A stretch of DNA of 43,448 bases from Solidesulfovibrio sp. GTDB lineage: Bacteria > Desulfobacterota > Desulfovibrionia > Desulfovibrionales > Desulfovibrionaceae. Below, in pieces: positions 25,823-33,884 of this stretch. A model generated the notes under the pieces. The model was given only the letters and a program-made list of their open reading frames with translations, did not search any database and was not told where the DNA came from. The translations under genes were made by a program, and so were the position numbers. The DNA is taken from contig NZ_JARKOZ010000085.1 in the NCBI RefSeq assembly GCF_029978005.1, forward strand, positions 1 to 43,448, in the 5' to 3' direction. Position 1 is the first letter of the stretch. The number at the start of each line of letters is the position of its first letter.

Positions 25823-25861
25823 AATCGTTATGTTAAGTCAAACAAAACAGAGGAGGAACAC

Positions 25862-26704
25862 ATGACCCGCCACCCCTGGAGAAGCCTTGTCTTCGGCCTT
25901 GTGCTGGCGCTTGCCTGCGCGGCCCCGGTGTTGGCCAAAAACGAGCCCGTCACCCTCATGATGGCCACCACCACCAGCACCGACGACACGGGGCTGCTGC
26001 CCGTCCTGGCCGAGGCCTTCAAGAAGGATACGGGCATCGAGCTCAAATGGGTGGCCGTGGGCACGGGCAAGGCCCTGGAGCACGGCAAGAACTGCGACGT
26101 GGACGTGCTGCTCGTGCACGCGCCGGGCGCGGAGAAGAAGTTCGTGGAGGAGGGCAGCGGCCTCAATCGCACCGAGGTCATGTACAACGACTTCGTGCTC
26201 GTCGGCCCGGCCGCCGACCCGGCCAAGGTCAAGGGCAAGACCGTGGCCGAGGGCCTGGCCGCCATCGCCGCGGCCAAGGCTTCCTTCGTCAGCCGCGGCG
26301 ACGATTCCGGCACCCACAAGATGGAACAGTCCTTGTGGAAGGGCGCGAACCTGCCCCTGCCGGACAAGGAGGCCTGGTACGCCTCGGCCGGCCAGGGCAT
26401 GCTCCAGACCATGACCATGGCCGGCGAGCGCGGGGCCTACACCCTGGCCGACCGGGGCACCTACATCGCCTACGAGGACCAGGCCAAGGGCAAGCCCGCC
26501 CTGGTGGTGCTCATCGAGGGCGACAAGCCGCTGCTCAACCAGTACAGCGTCATTTCCGTCAATCCCGAGAAGTGCAAGACCGTGAAGTTCGAGGCGGCCG
26601 AGACCTTCCGCAAGTGGCTGGCCTCGGACAAGGGCCAGAAGGTGGTGGGGGATTTCACCCTCAAGGGCAAGAAGCTCTTCACCCCCAACGCCGCCCAAAA
26701 GTAA
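25862..26704 (+). CDS. tupA: Tungstate-binding periplasmic protein TupA
   Basis: A 280-residue substrate-binding protein with a signal peptide (cleavage after APVLA, about residue 25). The TTTSTDDTGLL motif near the mature N-terminus and SRGDDSGTH in the second lobe are the oxyanion-binding signatures of the TupA family. It delivers tungstate to TupB for tungsten enzymes such as formate dehydrogenases and aldehyde oxidoreductases. GAGGAGG lies 6 bases upstream. tupB and tupC follow. A GC-rich hairpin after the stop could raise TupA level relative to the membrane parts. Confidence 0.93.
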   Translation: MTRHPWRSLVFGLVLALACAAPVLAKNEPVTLMMATTTSTDDTGLLPVLAEAFKKDTGIELKWVAVGTGKALEHGKNCDVDVLLVHAPGAEKKFVEEGSGLNRTEVMYNDFVLVGPAADPAKVKGKTVAEGLAAIAAAKASFVSRGDDSGTHKMEQSLWKGANLPLPDKEAWYASAGQGMLQTMTMAGERGAYTLADRGTYIAYEDQAKGKPALVVLIEGDKPLLNQYSVISVNPEKCKTVKFEAAETFRKWLASDKGQKVVGDFTLKGKKLFTPNAAQK

Positions 26705-26722
26705 CAGGCGCGCCCACGCCTG

Positions 26723-26755
26723 CCGGGCCGCCTTCCCGTCGGGGCGGCGGCCCGG
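26723..26755 (+). other. Intercistronic hairpin between tupA and tupB
   Basis: CCGGGCCGCC and GGCGGCCCGG form a perfect 10-bp stem around a 13-base loop. Lacking a T-run, it could protect the tupA mRNA end or reduce read-through into tupB. Confidence 0.5.
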
Positions 26756-26773
26756 GGGCTCTCGCGAGGGGTC

Positions 26774-27469
26774 ATGAACTACATTCTCGACGGCCTGCGA
26801 CAGGCCCTTCTCCTGCTGCTGCACGGCGACCCCGAGACGTTTTCCGCCGTATGGACCACGCTGATGGTGACTTTCGAGGCCATGGCCGCGACTCTGGTCC
26901 TCGGCGCGCCGGCCGGCTTCCTCCTGGGCTACGCCGATTTTCCGGGCAAGCGGGCGGCGCGGCTCGTGGTCGAGACCTTCCTGTCCTTCCCCACGGTGGT
27001 CATCGGACTCGTGGTCTACGCCTTCATCTCCCGGCGCGGACCCCTTGGGGACTGGGGGCTTCTTTTCACCGTGCCGGGCATGGCCGTGGGGCTCACCATC
27101 CTGGGCCTGCCCATCGTCATCGCTCTTACCGCCCAGGCCGTGGAGAACCTCGACCCGAGGCTACGGCCCACGCTGCTCACCCTCGGAGCCAGACCCCGCC
27201 ACGTCTTCTGGACCACCGTGACCGAGGCCCGCTTCGGCATGCTGCTCGCCGCCACGGCCGCTTTCGGCCGCATCGTTTCCGAGATCGGCATTTCCATGAT
27301 GCTCGGCGGCAACATCAAGTGGGACACCCGCACCATCACCACGGCCATCGCCCTGGAGACCGGCAAGGGCGAGTTCGCCACGGGGATCGCACTCGGCATG
27401 GTGCTCATGGTCATCGCCTTCGCGGTCAACCTGGCCGCCGCCGCCTGCCGGGGCAGGTCCGCCGTATGA
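26774..27469 (+). CDS. tupB: Tungstate ABC transporter permease TupB
   Basis: A 231-residue inner-membrane protein with about five to six membrane helices. It has the coupling-loop region LGARPRHVFWTTVTEARFGMLLA followed by AFGRIVSEIGISMMLGGNI, which is characteristic of TupB/WtpB-type permeases. Its TGA overlaps the ATG of tupC (ATGA), so translation is coupled. Confidence 0.92.
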   Translation: MNYILDGLRQALLLLLHGDPETFSAVWTTLMVTFEAMAATLVLGAPAGFLLGYADFPGKRAARLVVETFLSFPTVVIGLVVYAFISRRGPLGDWGLLFTVPGMAVGLTILGLPIVIALTAQAVENLDPRLRPTLLTLGARPRHVFWTTVTEARFGMLLAATAAFGRIVSEIGISMMLGGNIKWDTRTITTAIALETGKGEFATGIALGMVLMVIAFAVNLAAAACRGRSAV

Positions 27470-28185
27470 GCGCGCTCTACGAACTCTCCGGCGTGGTCCA
27501 GCGCTACGCCGGCCGCACCGTGCTCGACATCGACCGCCTCGTGCTTCCGGCCGGGGCCATCATCGGCCTGGCCGGCCCCAACGGCGGGGGCAAGAGCACG
27601 CTCCTGCGCCTTTTGGCCTTTCTGGAATCCCCGGCCGCGGGCGAGGTGCGCTACCTGGGCCGGGCGACGGAAGGCCGCGAATGGGAACTGCGCGGCGAGG
27701 TGACGTATTTCCCCCAGGAACCCTACCTGCTCAAGCGCTCGGTGCGGGCCAACGTGGGCTACGGCCTGGCCGTGCGCCGCGCCCCGGACGTCCGGGCGCG
27801 GGTGGACGCGGCCCTGGCGCAGGTCGGGCTCGATCCGGCCCGGTTCGCCGGCCGCTCCTGGCGGCAGCTTTCCGGGGGCGAGGTCAAGCGGGTGGCCCTG
27901 GCGGCCAGGCTCGCCCTTCGGCCCAAGGTCCTGCTCCTCGACGAGCCCACGGCCAACCTCGACCGCGACAGCGCCGAACTGGTGCGTAGGGCGGTCCTGG
28001 CCGCCCGGGAGGAGCAGGGCACGTCCCTGGTCGTCAGCGGCCACGACCAGGACTGGCTGCGGGCCATTTGCGACGACATGCTGTGGCTGCGCGAAGGGCG
28101 GCTGGCCGCGCCGATCGTGGGCGATGGCCATGTGCGTCCGGAGTCCGTTTCGCAACAAGCTCAAGGCCAAGGGAGGCCGTCATGA
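27466..28185 (+). CDS. tupC: Tungstate ABC transporter ATPase TupC
   Basis: A 239-residue ABC ATPase. Walker A is GPNGGGKST, the signature is LSGGEVKRVALA and Walker B is LLLDEPTANLD, followed by a switch histidine in VVSGHDQ. It powers tungstate import through TupB. It overlaps tupB by four bases at the start and the mobB-like gene by four bases at the end, which fixes the operon order tupABC-mobB. Confidence 0.93.
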   Translation: MSALYELSGVVQRYAGRTVLDIDRLVLPAGAIIGLAGPNGGGKSTLLRLLAFLESPAAGEVRYLGRATEGREWELRGEVTYFPQEPYLLKRSVRANVGYGLAVRRAPDVRARVDAALAQVGLDPARFAGRSWRQLSGGEVKRVALAARLALRPKVLLLDEPTANLDRDSAELVRRAVLAAREEQGTSLVVSGHDQDWLRAICDDMLWLREGRLAAPIVGDGHVRPESVSQQAQGQGRPS

Positions 28186-28886
28186 AAGGCGTTCAGGTTC
28201 TCGGTTTCAAGAAATCCGGCAAGACGACGCTGTGTGAGGCCCTGCTGGCCCATTTCGCGTCGCGCGGCGTCGCGCCGTGCGCGCTCAAATGCACGCACAA
28301 CCCGGGCATCGACAAGGAGGACACGGACACGGACCGCTTCCTCGTCCACTGCCGCACCGTGGGCGGCATCGCCGCCACGGAGAGCGCGCTTTTCTGGAAC
28401 GATCCGCGCAAGATCTCGGACATGATCGCCATGCTCGACGGCGAGGTCATGGTCATGGAAGGCGGGCGCGAGCATGCCGTGGCTCCCCGGGTGCTGGTGC
28501 TGCGCGACGCCGGTGAGGCGGAGAAGCTCTCCGCCCCGGGCCTCGTCCTTGGCGTCTACGGCGAGGTCCGCGTCCCGGGCCTGCCGCATTTCGAGAGCCT
28601 CGAGGCCCTGGCCGAGGCGGTGCTGGCGCGCGGGTTCGTCCTGCCGGGCCTGGACTGCGGGGCCTGCGGCCGCGAGGGCTGCGGCGAGCTGGCCGCCGAC
28701 ATCCTGGCCGGCAAGGCCACGCCCGAGGACTGCGCCACCACCCAGGTCGCCCTGTCCATCACCGTGGGCGGCCGGCCGCTCACCGTCAACCCGTTCGTCG
28801 AACGCATCGTGGCTTCGGGCATCCGGGGCATGCTGCGCGAGCTCAAGGGCTTCTCCCCCGGGCCCATCGAAATCCGCATCGGCTAG
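28182..28886 (+). CDS. mobB: MobB-like GTPase fused to a four-cysteine Fe-S motif
   Basis: A 234-residue protein. The N-terminal part (1-150) is MobB-like with P-loop GFKKSGKTTL, CALKCTHNPG and an EGGREHAVAP segment; MobB assists attachment of the nucleotide to molybdopterin. The C-terminal part has CGACGREGC and a fourth Cys after ILAGKATPEDC, the spacing of the PF04060-type iron-sulfur motif. The start overlaps the tupC stop, so metal import and cofactor synthesis are co-expressed. The fusion suggests redox or electron-linked control of cofactor assembly, which is inference. An alternative is a metal- or cluster-dependent variant specific to the tungsten cofactor. Confidence 0.85.
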   Translation: MKGVQVLGFKKSGKTTLCEALLAHFASRGVAPCALKCTHNPGIDKEDTDTDRFLVHCRTVGGIAATESALFWNDPRKISDMIAMLDGEVMVMEGGREHAVAPRVLVLRDAGEAEKLSAPGLVLGVYGEVRVPGLPHFESLEALAEAVLARGFVLPGLDCGACGREGCGELAADILAGKATPEDCATTQVALSITVGGRPLTVNPFVERIVASGIRGMLRELKGFSPGPIEIRIG

Positions 28887-28956
28887 GCGTCGCGTATTGT
28901 CTTCACGGGATATCGCGGGTATGGAGGAGATGGAAACCGCATCCGGGAGGCCTCGC

Positions 28957-30393
28957 ATGCCAAGCGCCAGGGACGTCGTCGAGACGCTGTCGGTCTTGCG
29001 CCTCGGCGCTTCGGACGACCCGTCCCTGCTCGACCGCCAGGTGCTCGAATCCGTGGCCAGGCGCGTCCATCAGAAGATGGACGACTACGAGGCCTACAAC
29101 TTCACCGCCCTGCAGAGCATCTCGCTCAACATCTTCTTCGACCTGGCCCAGGAGTTCCCCACCCTGGAGCACCTCTACGCCGTCTGTCTGCTCATCCCGA
29201 AGATGTTCTTCGACATCGACTGCAACCTGTACGTGCTGGACAACAAGAGCGGCAGCATCAGGCGCTGCGCCTACCAGTGCCTGGACGCCGACGCCGGGGA
29301 GCTGGCCGACCTGCCCTTTCCCCAGAAGGCCGTGGAGCGCGAGGGGCGGTTTCTCATCCCCATCAAGGGCAACCACGAACTCATTTCCCAGCTGCCGTTC
29401 ACGCCCCGGGAGGACGTCTTCGGCGTGCTGGAGATCTACCCGGCGGAGAGGCTCTCGGAGCACGACCGCCTTTTTTTCGAGCGCTACGCCAACCGCTTCG
29501 GCTTCCAGCTGCACAACCGCATCCTGGCCAACAAGAACAAGGAGCACCTCCAGTTCATCCGCAGCCTGGTCAAGGACATCGGGCACAACGTCATCGTGCC
29601 CAACATTTATTTCAAGCTCTACTACAAGCGGCTGCGCTCCAAGATCGACCTGCTGAAATTCTTCGAATGGAAGCTCAAGCAGGCCTTCGAGACCGAGGCC
29701 GGCGCGGGCCAGCCCCTGCCCCCGGACAAGGACAAGCTCCTGCGCGACCTGGGCTACATCCACGAAGGCCTCATGGACCAGTATCGCCAGATCCTGACCC
29801 ATTACGAGCAGACGAGCCTTTTTCTGGAAACGCTCCTGCGGCGCTCCCATTTCGAGGAGGGGCGCTACGTGCTGGAGAAGCGGGCCTGCAACTTCAAGAA
29901 GCAGGTCATCGACCTGCAGCTCGAGCGCTACCGGCCGCGCTTCGAGGAGCGGGGCATCGAGATCGACACGTCGCTCGGCGGCGTGTCGGACCAGGAGATC
30001 GAGGTGGTGGTGGACATCGGGCTGGTCAGCCAGGTCTACGCCAACCTTTTTTCCAACGCGGTCAAGTACACCCGCGAGGTGACGGACCCGTCCGGCCGCA
30101 AGCGGCGCTTCATCTCCTTCGGCTGGGAGCGCAAGGAGAACTTCTTCGGCCCCGGCCGCGACGGCATCAAGCTCAACGTCTTCACCTCAGGTCCGCCCAT
30201 TCCGCCGGAAACCGCCGCCCACCTGTTCGAGGAGGGCGTGCGCGGCGAGAACGCCTCGGGCGAGTACGGCACCGGCCACGGCCTGTACTTCATCCGCGAA
30301 GTGGTGCGCCTGCACGGCGGGGTGGAGGGCTACGAAGCCACGAGTCTCGGCAACAACTTCTTCTTCATCCTGCCCATGGACCCGGTCCTCTAG
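28957..30393 (+). CDS. Soluble sensor histidine kinase with GAF-like domain
   Basis: A 478-residue protein. Residues about 45-195 look like a GAF domain (ALQSISLNIFFDLAQEFPTLEHLYAVCLLIPKMF). A long helical region contains VKDIGHNVIVPN, which is the likely phosphoacceptor His, then an ATPase domain with the N-box NLFSNAVKYT, PIPPETAAHLFEEG and the G2 box GTGHGLYFIREVVRLHGG. No membrane segment is present, so it senses a cytoplasmic signal. The start at 28957 is preferred because GGGAGG lies 6 bases upstream; ATG at 28921 has none. It follows mobB by 70 bases and may be co-transcribed. No response regulator is adjacent. Confidence 0.85.
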   Translation: MPSARDVVETLSVLRLGASDDPSLLDRQVLESVARRVHQKMDDYEAYNFTALQSISLNIFFDLAQEFPTLEHLYAVCLLIPKMFFDIDCNLYVLDNKSGSIRRCAYQCLDADAGELADLPFPQKAVEREGRFLIPIKGNHELISQLPFTPREDVFGVLEIYPAERLSEHDRLFFERYANRFGFQLHNRILANKNKEHLQFIRSLVKDIGHNVIVPNIYFKLYYKRLRSKIDLLKFFEWKLKQAFETEAGAGQPLPPDKDKLLRDLGYIHEGLMDQYRQILTHYEQTSLFLETLLRRSHFEEGRYVLEKRACNFKKQVIDLQLERYRPRFEERGIEIDTSLGGVSDQEIEVVVDIGLVSQVYANLFSNAVKYTREVTDPSGRKRRFISFGWERKENFFGPGRDGIKLNVFTSGPPIPPETAAHLFEEGVRGENASGEYGTGHGLYFIREVVRLHGGVEGYEATSLGNNFFFILPMDPVL

Positions 30394-30511
30394 GACTGCG
30401 CGCCCGGGGCCGCCCCTTTCCCGTCAGCCTCGGTCCCGCCGCCGCGTCGGCGCGCGGGGCTTCGCGCAAGTCCCGGGCCGGCCGGCGATCCCCTCGATCC
30501 GCCCGCTCGCC

Positions 30512-31012
30512 TCAGCCCGCGCGCCCGGCGCGCCACAGCCGCCACATGGTCGTGCCGTTGACCACGGCGATGCACGATTCGAGCAGCGTGCCGCCGATGG
30601 AGCCCGACAGCACGTTGTTGGCCAGCCAGCACAGGGTGGCGCAGAAGAGCAAAAGCCGCAGGGAAATGCCCCGCAGGAAAAAGACGGCCACCGTGCCGGA
30701 AAGCCCGGCCGCGATGGGAAAGGCCGCCGTCCACGATCCGGCCACGGCCGCGCCGAGGGAGAGGTTGAGCAGCAGGAAAAATCCCGCCACCCAGGGGGAG
30801 TGGGTCTTGAGCGAAGCGAAGGTCCTGATGGCCGCCAGCGCGGCGCTGACCGCGGCCGCGTTGTTGCCGAGCAGGAAGAAGTGGGCCGTGTAGACCACGC
30901 ACTCGCTGGCCACCAGGAACTTGAGCCGCCGGTCGATGCGCTGGGCGAAGGCCACGATGCCGATGACGAAGGCCAGATAGCCCAGAAGCTGGGCCGGGGA
31001 AGCGAAATCCAT
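30512..31012 (-). CDS. YgjV-family inner membrane protein
   Basis: A 166-residue protein with about five to six hydrophobic helices and the pattern of the YgjV family: LGYLAFVIGIVAFAQRIDRRLKFLVASECVVYTAHFFLLGN, then RTFASLKTHSPWVAGFFLLLN. The function of this family is not known. The start at 31012 is the first Met of the hydrophobic protein and has only a weak ribosome site. It is convergent with the histidine kinase gene. Confidence 0.8.
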   Translation of the reverse strand: MDFASPAQLLGYLAFVIGIVAFAQRIDRRLKFLVASECVVYTAHFFLLGNNAAAVSAALAAIRTFASLKTHSPWVAGFFLLLNLSLGAAVAGSWTAAFPIAAGLSGTVAVFFLRGISLRLLLFCATLCWLANNVLSGSIGGTLLESCIAVVNGTTMWRLWRAGRAG

Positions 31013-31159
31013 GAAAAAACCCGTCTGTTGTGCCGTGAAGTCCAGGCGAAGGAGGGAAGGCCGCAGGAAGAGACGGTCGTCCGGCGGCTTCGCGCCTGCC
31101 CGGACATAGTGCCCCTTGGGGCGGCCTGGCAAGGGTTTTCCGGCCCGACCCGGGGGACG

Positions 31160-31199
31160 TTGACACCACGCTGAAGTGGTGGTGGTCATAACACCACTT
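31160..31199 (+). promoter_or_regulatory. Operator-like dyad and -35 element before the TrmB-type pseudogene
   Basis: A TTGACA hexamer (31160-31165) is followed by a perfect 8-bp inverted repeat, AAGTGGTG (31174-31181) and CACCACTT (31192-31199), with 10 bases between. The position 15 bases before the start codon fits an autoregulatory operator. No convincing -10 element is seen at normal spacing. Confidence 0.5.
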
Positions 31200-31213
31200 G
31201 GATGTGATGGCAG

Positions 31214-31509
31214 ATGGTCGATCTGCAGGAACTCATCGCCTTGGAGCTCACGCGTTACGAGGCGGCAGCCTACCTCTGCCTGCTGGAGTGGCCGGGGATG
31301 GCCCAGGCAACAGTCGCGGCCCGGGCGGGTGTGCTCCGCCAGCGCGTCTACGACCTGCTGGATTCCCTGGCGACCAAGGGGCCGTGCTTGGCGCGGGAGG
31401 GCGGGCCCGGACGTTTATCGTTGATCAACTCCAGTTCCCATTGCGCCTTGGGAAGGCCCATCCGGACCGCATCGTATCAACAAACAAAAAAATCAGGAGG
31501 TTCCAGTAG
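31214..31509 (+). pseudogene. Truncated, frameshifted TrmB-type regulator
   Basis: The first 56 codons encode a TrmB-like winged helix (ELTRYEAAAYLCLLEWPG, then ARAGVLRQRVYDLLDSLATKG). After CLAREGG the frame fails. One missing C in the G/C run near 31400 would restore ARTFIVDQLQFPLRLGKAHP in the next frame. Even then the protein stops at about 100 residues, with no effector domain, exactly where the AT-rich island begins. It is probably a remnant cut by the arrival of the island. The literal frame runs to 31534. Confidence 0.6.
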
Positions 31510-31537
31510 TCGGCTGAAAATGTTTTTGAGATAGCTT

Positions 31538-32281
31538 CTAGTTTGTATGAGAACACTTTTTTTCAAGATACATGTTTTGATCAGAATGGTGAAGGAGTTC
31601 TTCGAAAGTATTTCCGTCGCGTGGGAATAGCGCTGTCCCCATACTTGCGGTGATGTTAAGTTCTTTCCCATTACGTGCCGACAACTTTTGAGTAAGAGCA
31701 TTTTTAATCTTTAGCATGATAATATTAATGTCTTTTTCACTAGTGACATCGGTTAAGATAACTAAGAATTCATCTCCTCCAATTCTGCCAACTGTGTCTG
31801 TTTGGCGTATGGACGAAGATACTATAAATCCAAATTCTTTTAAGAGAGCGTCCGCTATTGCATGCCCAAATGTATCGTTTACAACTTTAAAATTATCTAT
31901 ATCAATAAATATGACTCCAAAAATAGTTTTTACTCTTTTCGAGGATTTGATAAGTTGTTCGATTCTGTCTATTACAAAATAGCGGTTTGGCAGATTCGTC
32001 ACTTGATCGAATAATGAATATTTTGTGAGCTGTGAATTCAATGTTGTCAAGTGGAGATGCATTTCTCTCACGAGGAAGAATAAAAATACAAAAGTCGAAA
32101 AGACGAAAAGCAATCCATGCCGGATTGAGATGTTTTTTAGTAAGTCGAAATTCAGGTCGTAATGAAGTAGACAGTCATTTGTCGCTATTATCCATGCCAA
32201 ACTGAAAGCCAAATAAAATAAGGGAATAGATGTAATCAGCTTTATGCACAGGTGAAATTTTTTGTTTAAACGGGTGGGCAT
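31538..32281 (-). CDS. Membrane-anchored diguanylate cyclase
   Basis: A 247-residue protein with two membrane helices (about 13-35 and 54-72) and a short loop between them, then a GGDEF domain. The active-site GGDEF motif lies at 168-172 and an RQTD inhibitory site lies five residues before it, so it should make c-di-GMP and be inhibited by it. There is no sizeable sensor domain. Codon use is AT-rich, unlike the host genes. The ribosome site is weak. It is divergent from the XRE regulator, and both belong to the AT-rich island. Confidence 0.88.
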   Translation of the reverse strand: MPTRLNKKFHLCIKLITSIPLFYLAFSLAWIIATNDCLLHYDLNFDLLKNISIRHGLLFVFSTFVFLFFLVREMHLHLTTLNSQLTKYSLFDQVTNLPNRYFVIDRIEQLIKSSKRVKTIFGVIFIDIDNFKVVNDTFGHAIADALLKEFGFIVSSSIRQTDTVGRIGGDEFLVILTDVTSEKDINIIMLKIKNALTQKLSARNGKELNITASMGTALFPRDGNTFEELLHHSDQNMYLEKKCSHTN

Positions 32282-32631
32282 TCGTATTCTGGGCCTTGAT
32301 CAGTTCAGGTTGTAGTCCAAAATGACATGTATTCTTATATTTTCTATTTGATCAATCGCTTAATAGATTTTATCCGTTCAAAAAACAGGCTGGACACTTG
32401 GCGGTTTTTTCAATTCAGTGCCTGAACAGCATCGGTATCGTTTTCCCCAGATCACGTCTAAAACACGCCACCGGCATTCCCCTTCAGGCATGCCCAAGAG
32501 GGATTTGCGTGCTGGCTGGCCTGGGTACAAAAAACCTATAGGTAATTTACTGCCTGTTTTCAAGAATAAAAAGGCATTCTGTCTGGTTCGTACCCTTGGC
32601 GCAAATACGTATTGAATTGCCGAGGGATACG
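32282..32631. other. AT-rich intergenic region between divergent island genes
   Basis: These 350 bases hold no supported gene. A 10-base perfect palindrome ACCTATAGGT lies at 32534-32543, about 90 bases before the XRE start, and could be an operator. Two TGATCA sites lie on the GGDEF side. No clear consensus promoter was found. Confidence 0.35.
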
Positions 32632-32967
32632 ATGGGAAAAATTCACTTTGCTTTTGGCAATCAGCTGAAAAAAATCAGAAAAAAGAAGCAGCTTACGCAA
32701 CTTCAGCTTGCTGAGAAAAGCGGCTTGTCTCTAAAACATTTGGGGGAGATTGAACGAGGAAGAGGAAATCCGAGTCTTGAATCGTTAAACAATCTTGCAG
32801 AAGCACTCGATCTGACAGTTTCAGAATTATTTTCGTTTCAAGAACAAGAGATTTCCAAGACAGAAGACGTTATGGCTAAATTAATAGAATCTATTAATAC
32901 TGCATCAAGAAAACATACAGTAATACTTTTGAATGTTTTGAAGGCGCTTGAAGATAGTTCTGAATAG
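32632..32967 (+). CDS. XRE-family helix-turn-helix regulator
   Basis: A 111-residue DNA-binding protein. Residues 7-62 form a Cro/CI-type helix-turn-helix (LKKIRKKKQLTQLQLAEKSGLSLKHLGEIERGRGNPSLESLNNLAEAL). The remaining 45 residues are helical and may dimerise. GAGGGA lies 6 bases before the ATG. Codon use is AT-rich. It may regulate the divergent diguanylate cyclase gene. Confidence 0.88.
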   Translation: MGKIHFAFGNQLKKIRKKKQLTQLQLAEKSGLSLKHLGEIERGRGNPSLESLNNLAEALDLTVSELFSFQEQEISKTEDVMAKLIESINTASRKHTVILLNVLKALEDSSE

Positions 32968-33368
32968 AACTTTTATCCTGTAATGGTAGTGCGTTGAGAA
33001 CGTAAGGCTTGTTGTCTGAAATATTTATACTTTACTTCACGTGTGTCTGCTTATGTCGCTCGAAGATGTTGTCTAGATTGTCGTGAGAGTTCTGAGGAAA
33101 CTCTAAGCGCAACTCCTGCGCAAGATTTTGGTGTTTTACCTGCTGTTTTAATGGATGATCTTTCCATGATCATGAAAATTTCTTGTATTGGATGAAAGAC
33201 ACTAACAATTTTTTCCTGTACCACAGGAATATTAGCCAGTCTATCGTCTTGCCTTCTTTGTTTTTCCTGTCCTATGGATCGCGAGTTGCCCCAGTTCATT
33301 GAGCTTCGGGTTTTCATCCGGCCGGCATTGACCCAAGTCAAATCGCTTCCGGCAACGGAAAAGGAAAC
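32968..33368. other. Region without a supported gene at the right end of the island
   Basis: These 401 bases are AT-rich up to about 33300 and then GC-rich. An open minus-strand frame at 33051-33341 has no ribosome site or recognisable motif. I see no RNA gene or promoter here. Confidence 0.35.
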
Positions 33369-33398
33369 GGCGGGAACCCGGTGGCCCGGATTCCCGCC
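33369..33398 (-). terminator. Distal terminator of the amt-PII operon
   Basis: GGCGGGAA pairs with TTCCCGCC, with an inner CCGG/CCGG stem. On the minus strand it is followed by GTTTCCTTTTCC. It is the last of three hairpins after the PII gene. Confidence 0.6.
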
Positions 33399-33426
33399 GT
33401 CATGGCGTCGTTGCAGCGTCTTGGCC

Positions 33427-33473
33427 CGTGTTGCGTCCGCGAATACGTGCAGGCGTATTCCTTGGGCAACACG
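33427..33473. other. Two-tier hairpin downstream of the PII gene
   Basis: CGTGTTGC/GCAACACG (outer 8 bp) and GAATACG/CGTATTC (inner 7 bp) are separated by a 6/5-base internal loop. The regular architecture suggests a folded RNA element or a protein-binding site. Confidence 0.5.
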
Positions 33474-33492
33474 TTTTAGAAGTTATGTTTTT

Positions 33493-33520
33493 CTAAAAAA
33501 ATACTCTCGTATTTTTTTAG
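33493..33520 (-). terminator. AT-rich terminator directly after the PII gene
   Basis: CTAAAAAAATAC and GTATTTTTTTAG form a perfect 12-bp stem with a 4-base loop, 10 bases after the PII stop. An overlapping alternative stem (TTTTAGAA 33474-33481 with TTCTAAAA 33491-33498) could compete with it. Confidence 0.65.
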
Positions 33521-33530
33521 GGACGTCACA

Positions 33531-33884
<354 letters not shown>

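Larger units (their letters stand above)
31473..33340. mobile_element. AT-rich genomic island (probable horizontal transfer)
   Basis: Composition changes sharply at about 31473 and returns to GC-rich by about 33340. Codon use of the two genes inside is AT-rich at third positions, in contrast to every other gene in the window. The island interrupts a TrmB-type regulator. No integrase, transposase or terminal repeats are visible. CATCCGG-CCG-CAT-like sequences at 31459-31472 and 33315-33328 match at 12 of 14 positions but may be chance. Confidence 0.6.

Noticed and set aside
25826-25833. CGTTATGT as a firm ModE or tungstate-regulator operator
   Set aside because: Only one half-site is visible and no paired half could be found, so it is mentioned only as a possibility.
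32378-32563. 61-codon minus-strand frame in the island intergenic region
   Set aside because: No ribosome site and it would fill the promoter region between two divergent genes.
31459-33328. Near-identical CATCCGG-CCG-CAT sequences at both edges of the island as direct repeats
   Set aside because: Only 12 of 14 positions match and the words are common in GC-rich DNA; no integrase supports an attachment site.
33051-33341. 96-codon minus-strand frame at the right end of the island
   Set aside because: No ribosome site, no recognisable motif and no codon pattern to support it. It could be a remnant, so it is not excluded.
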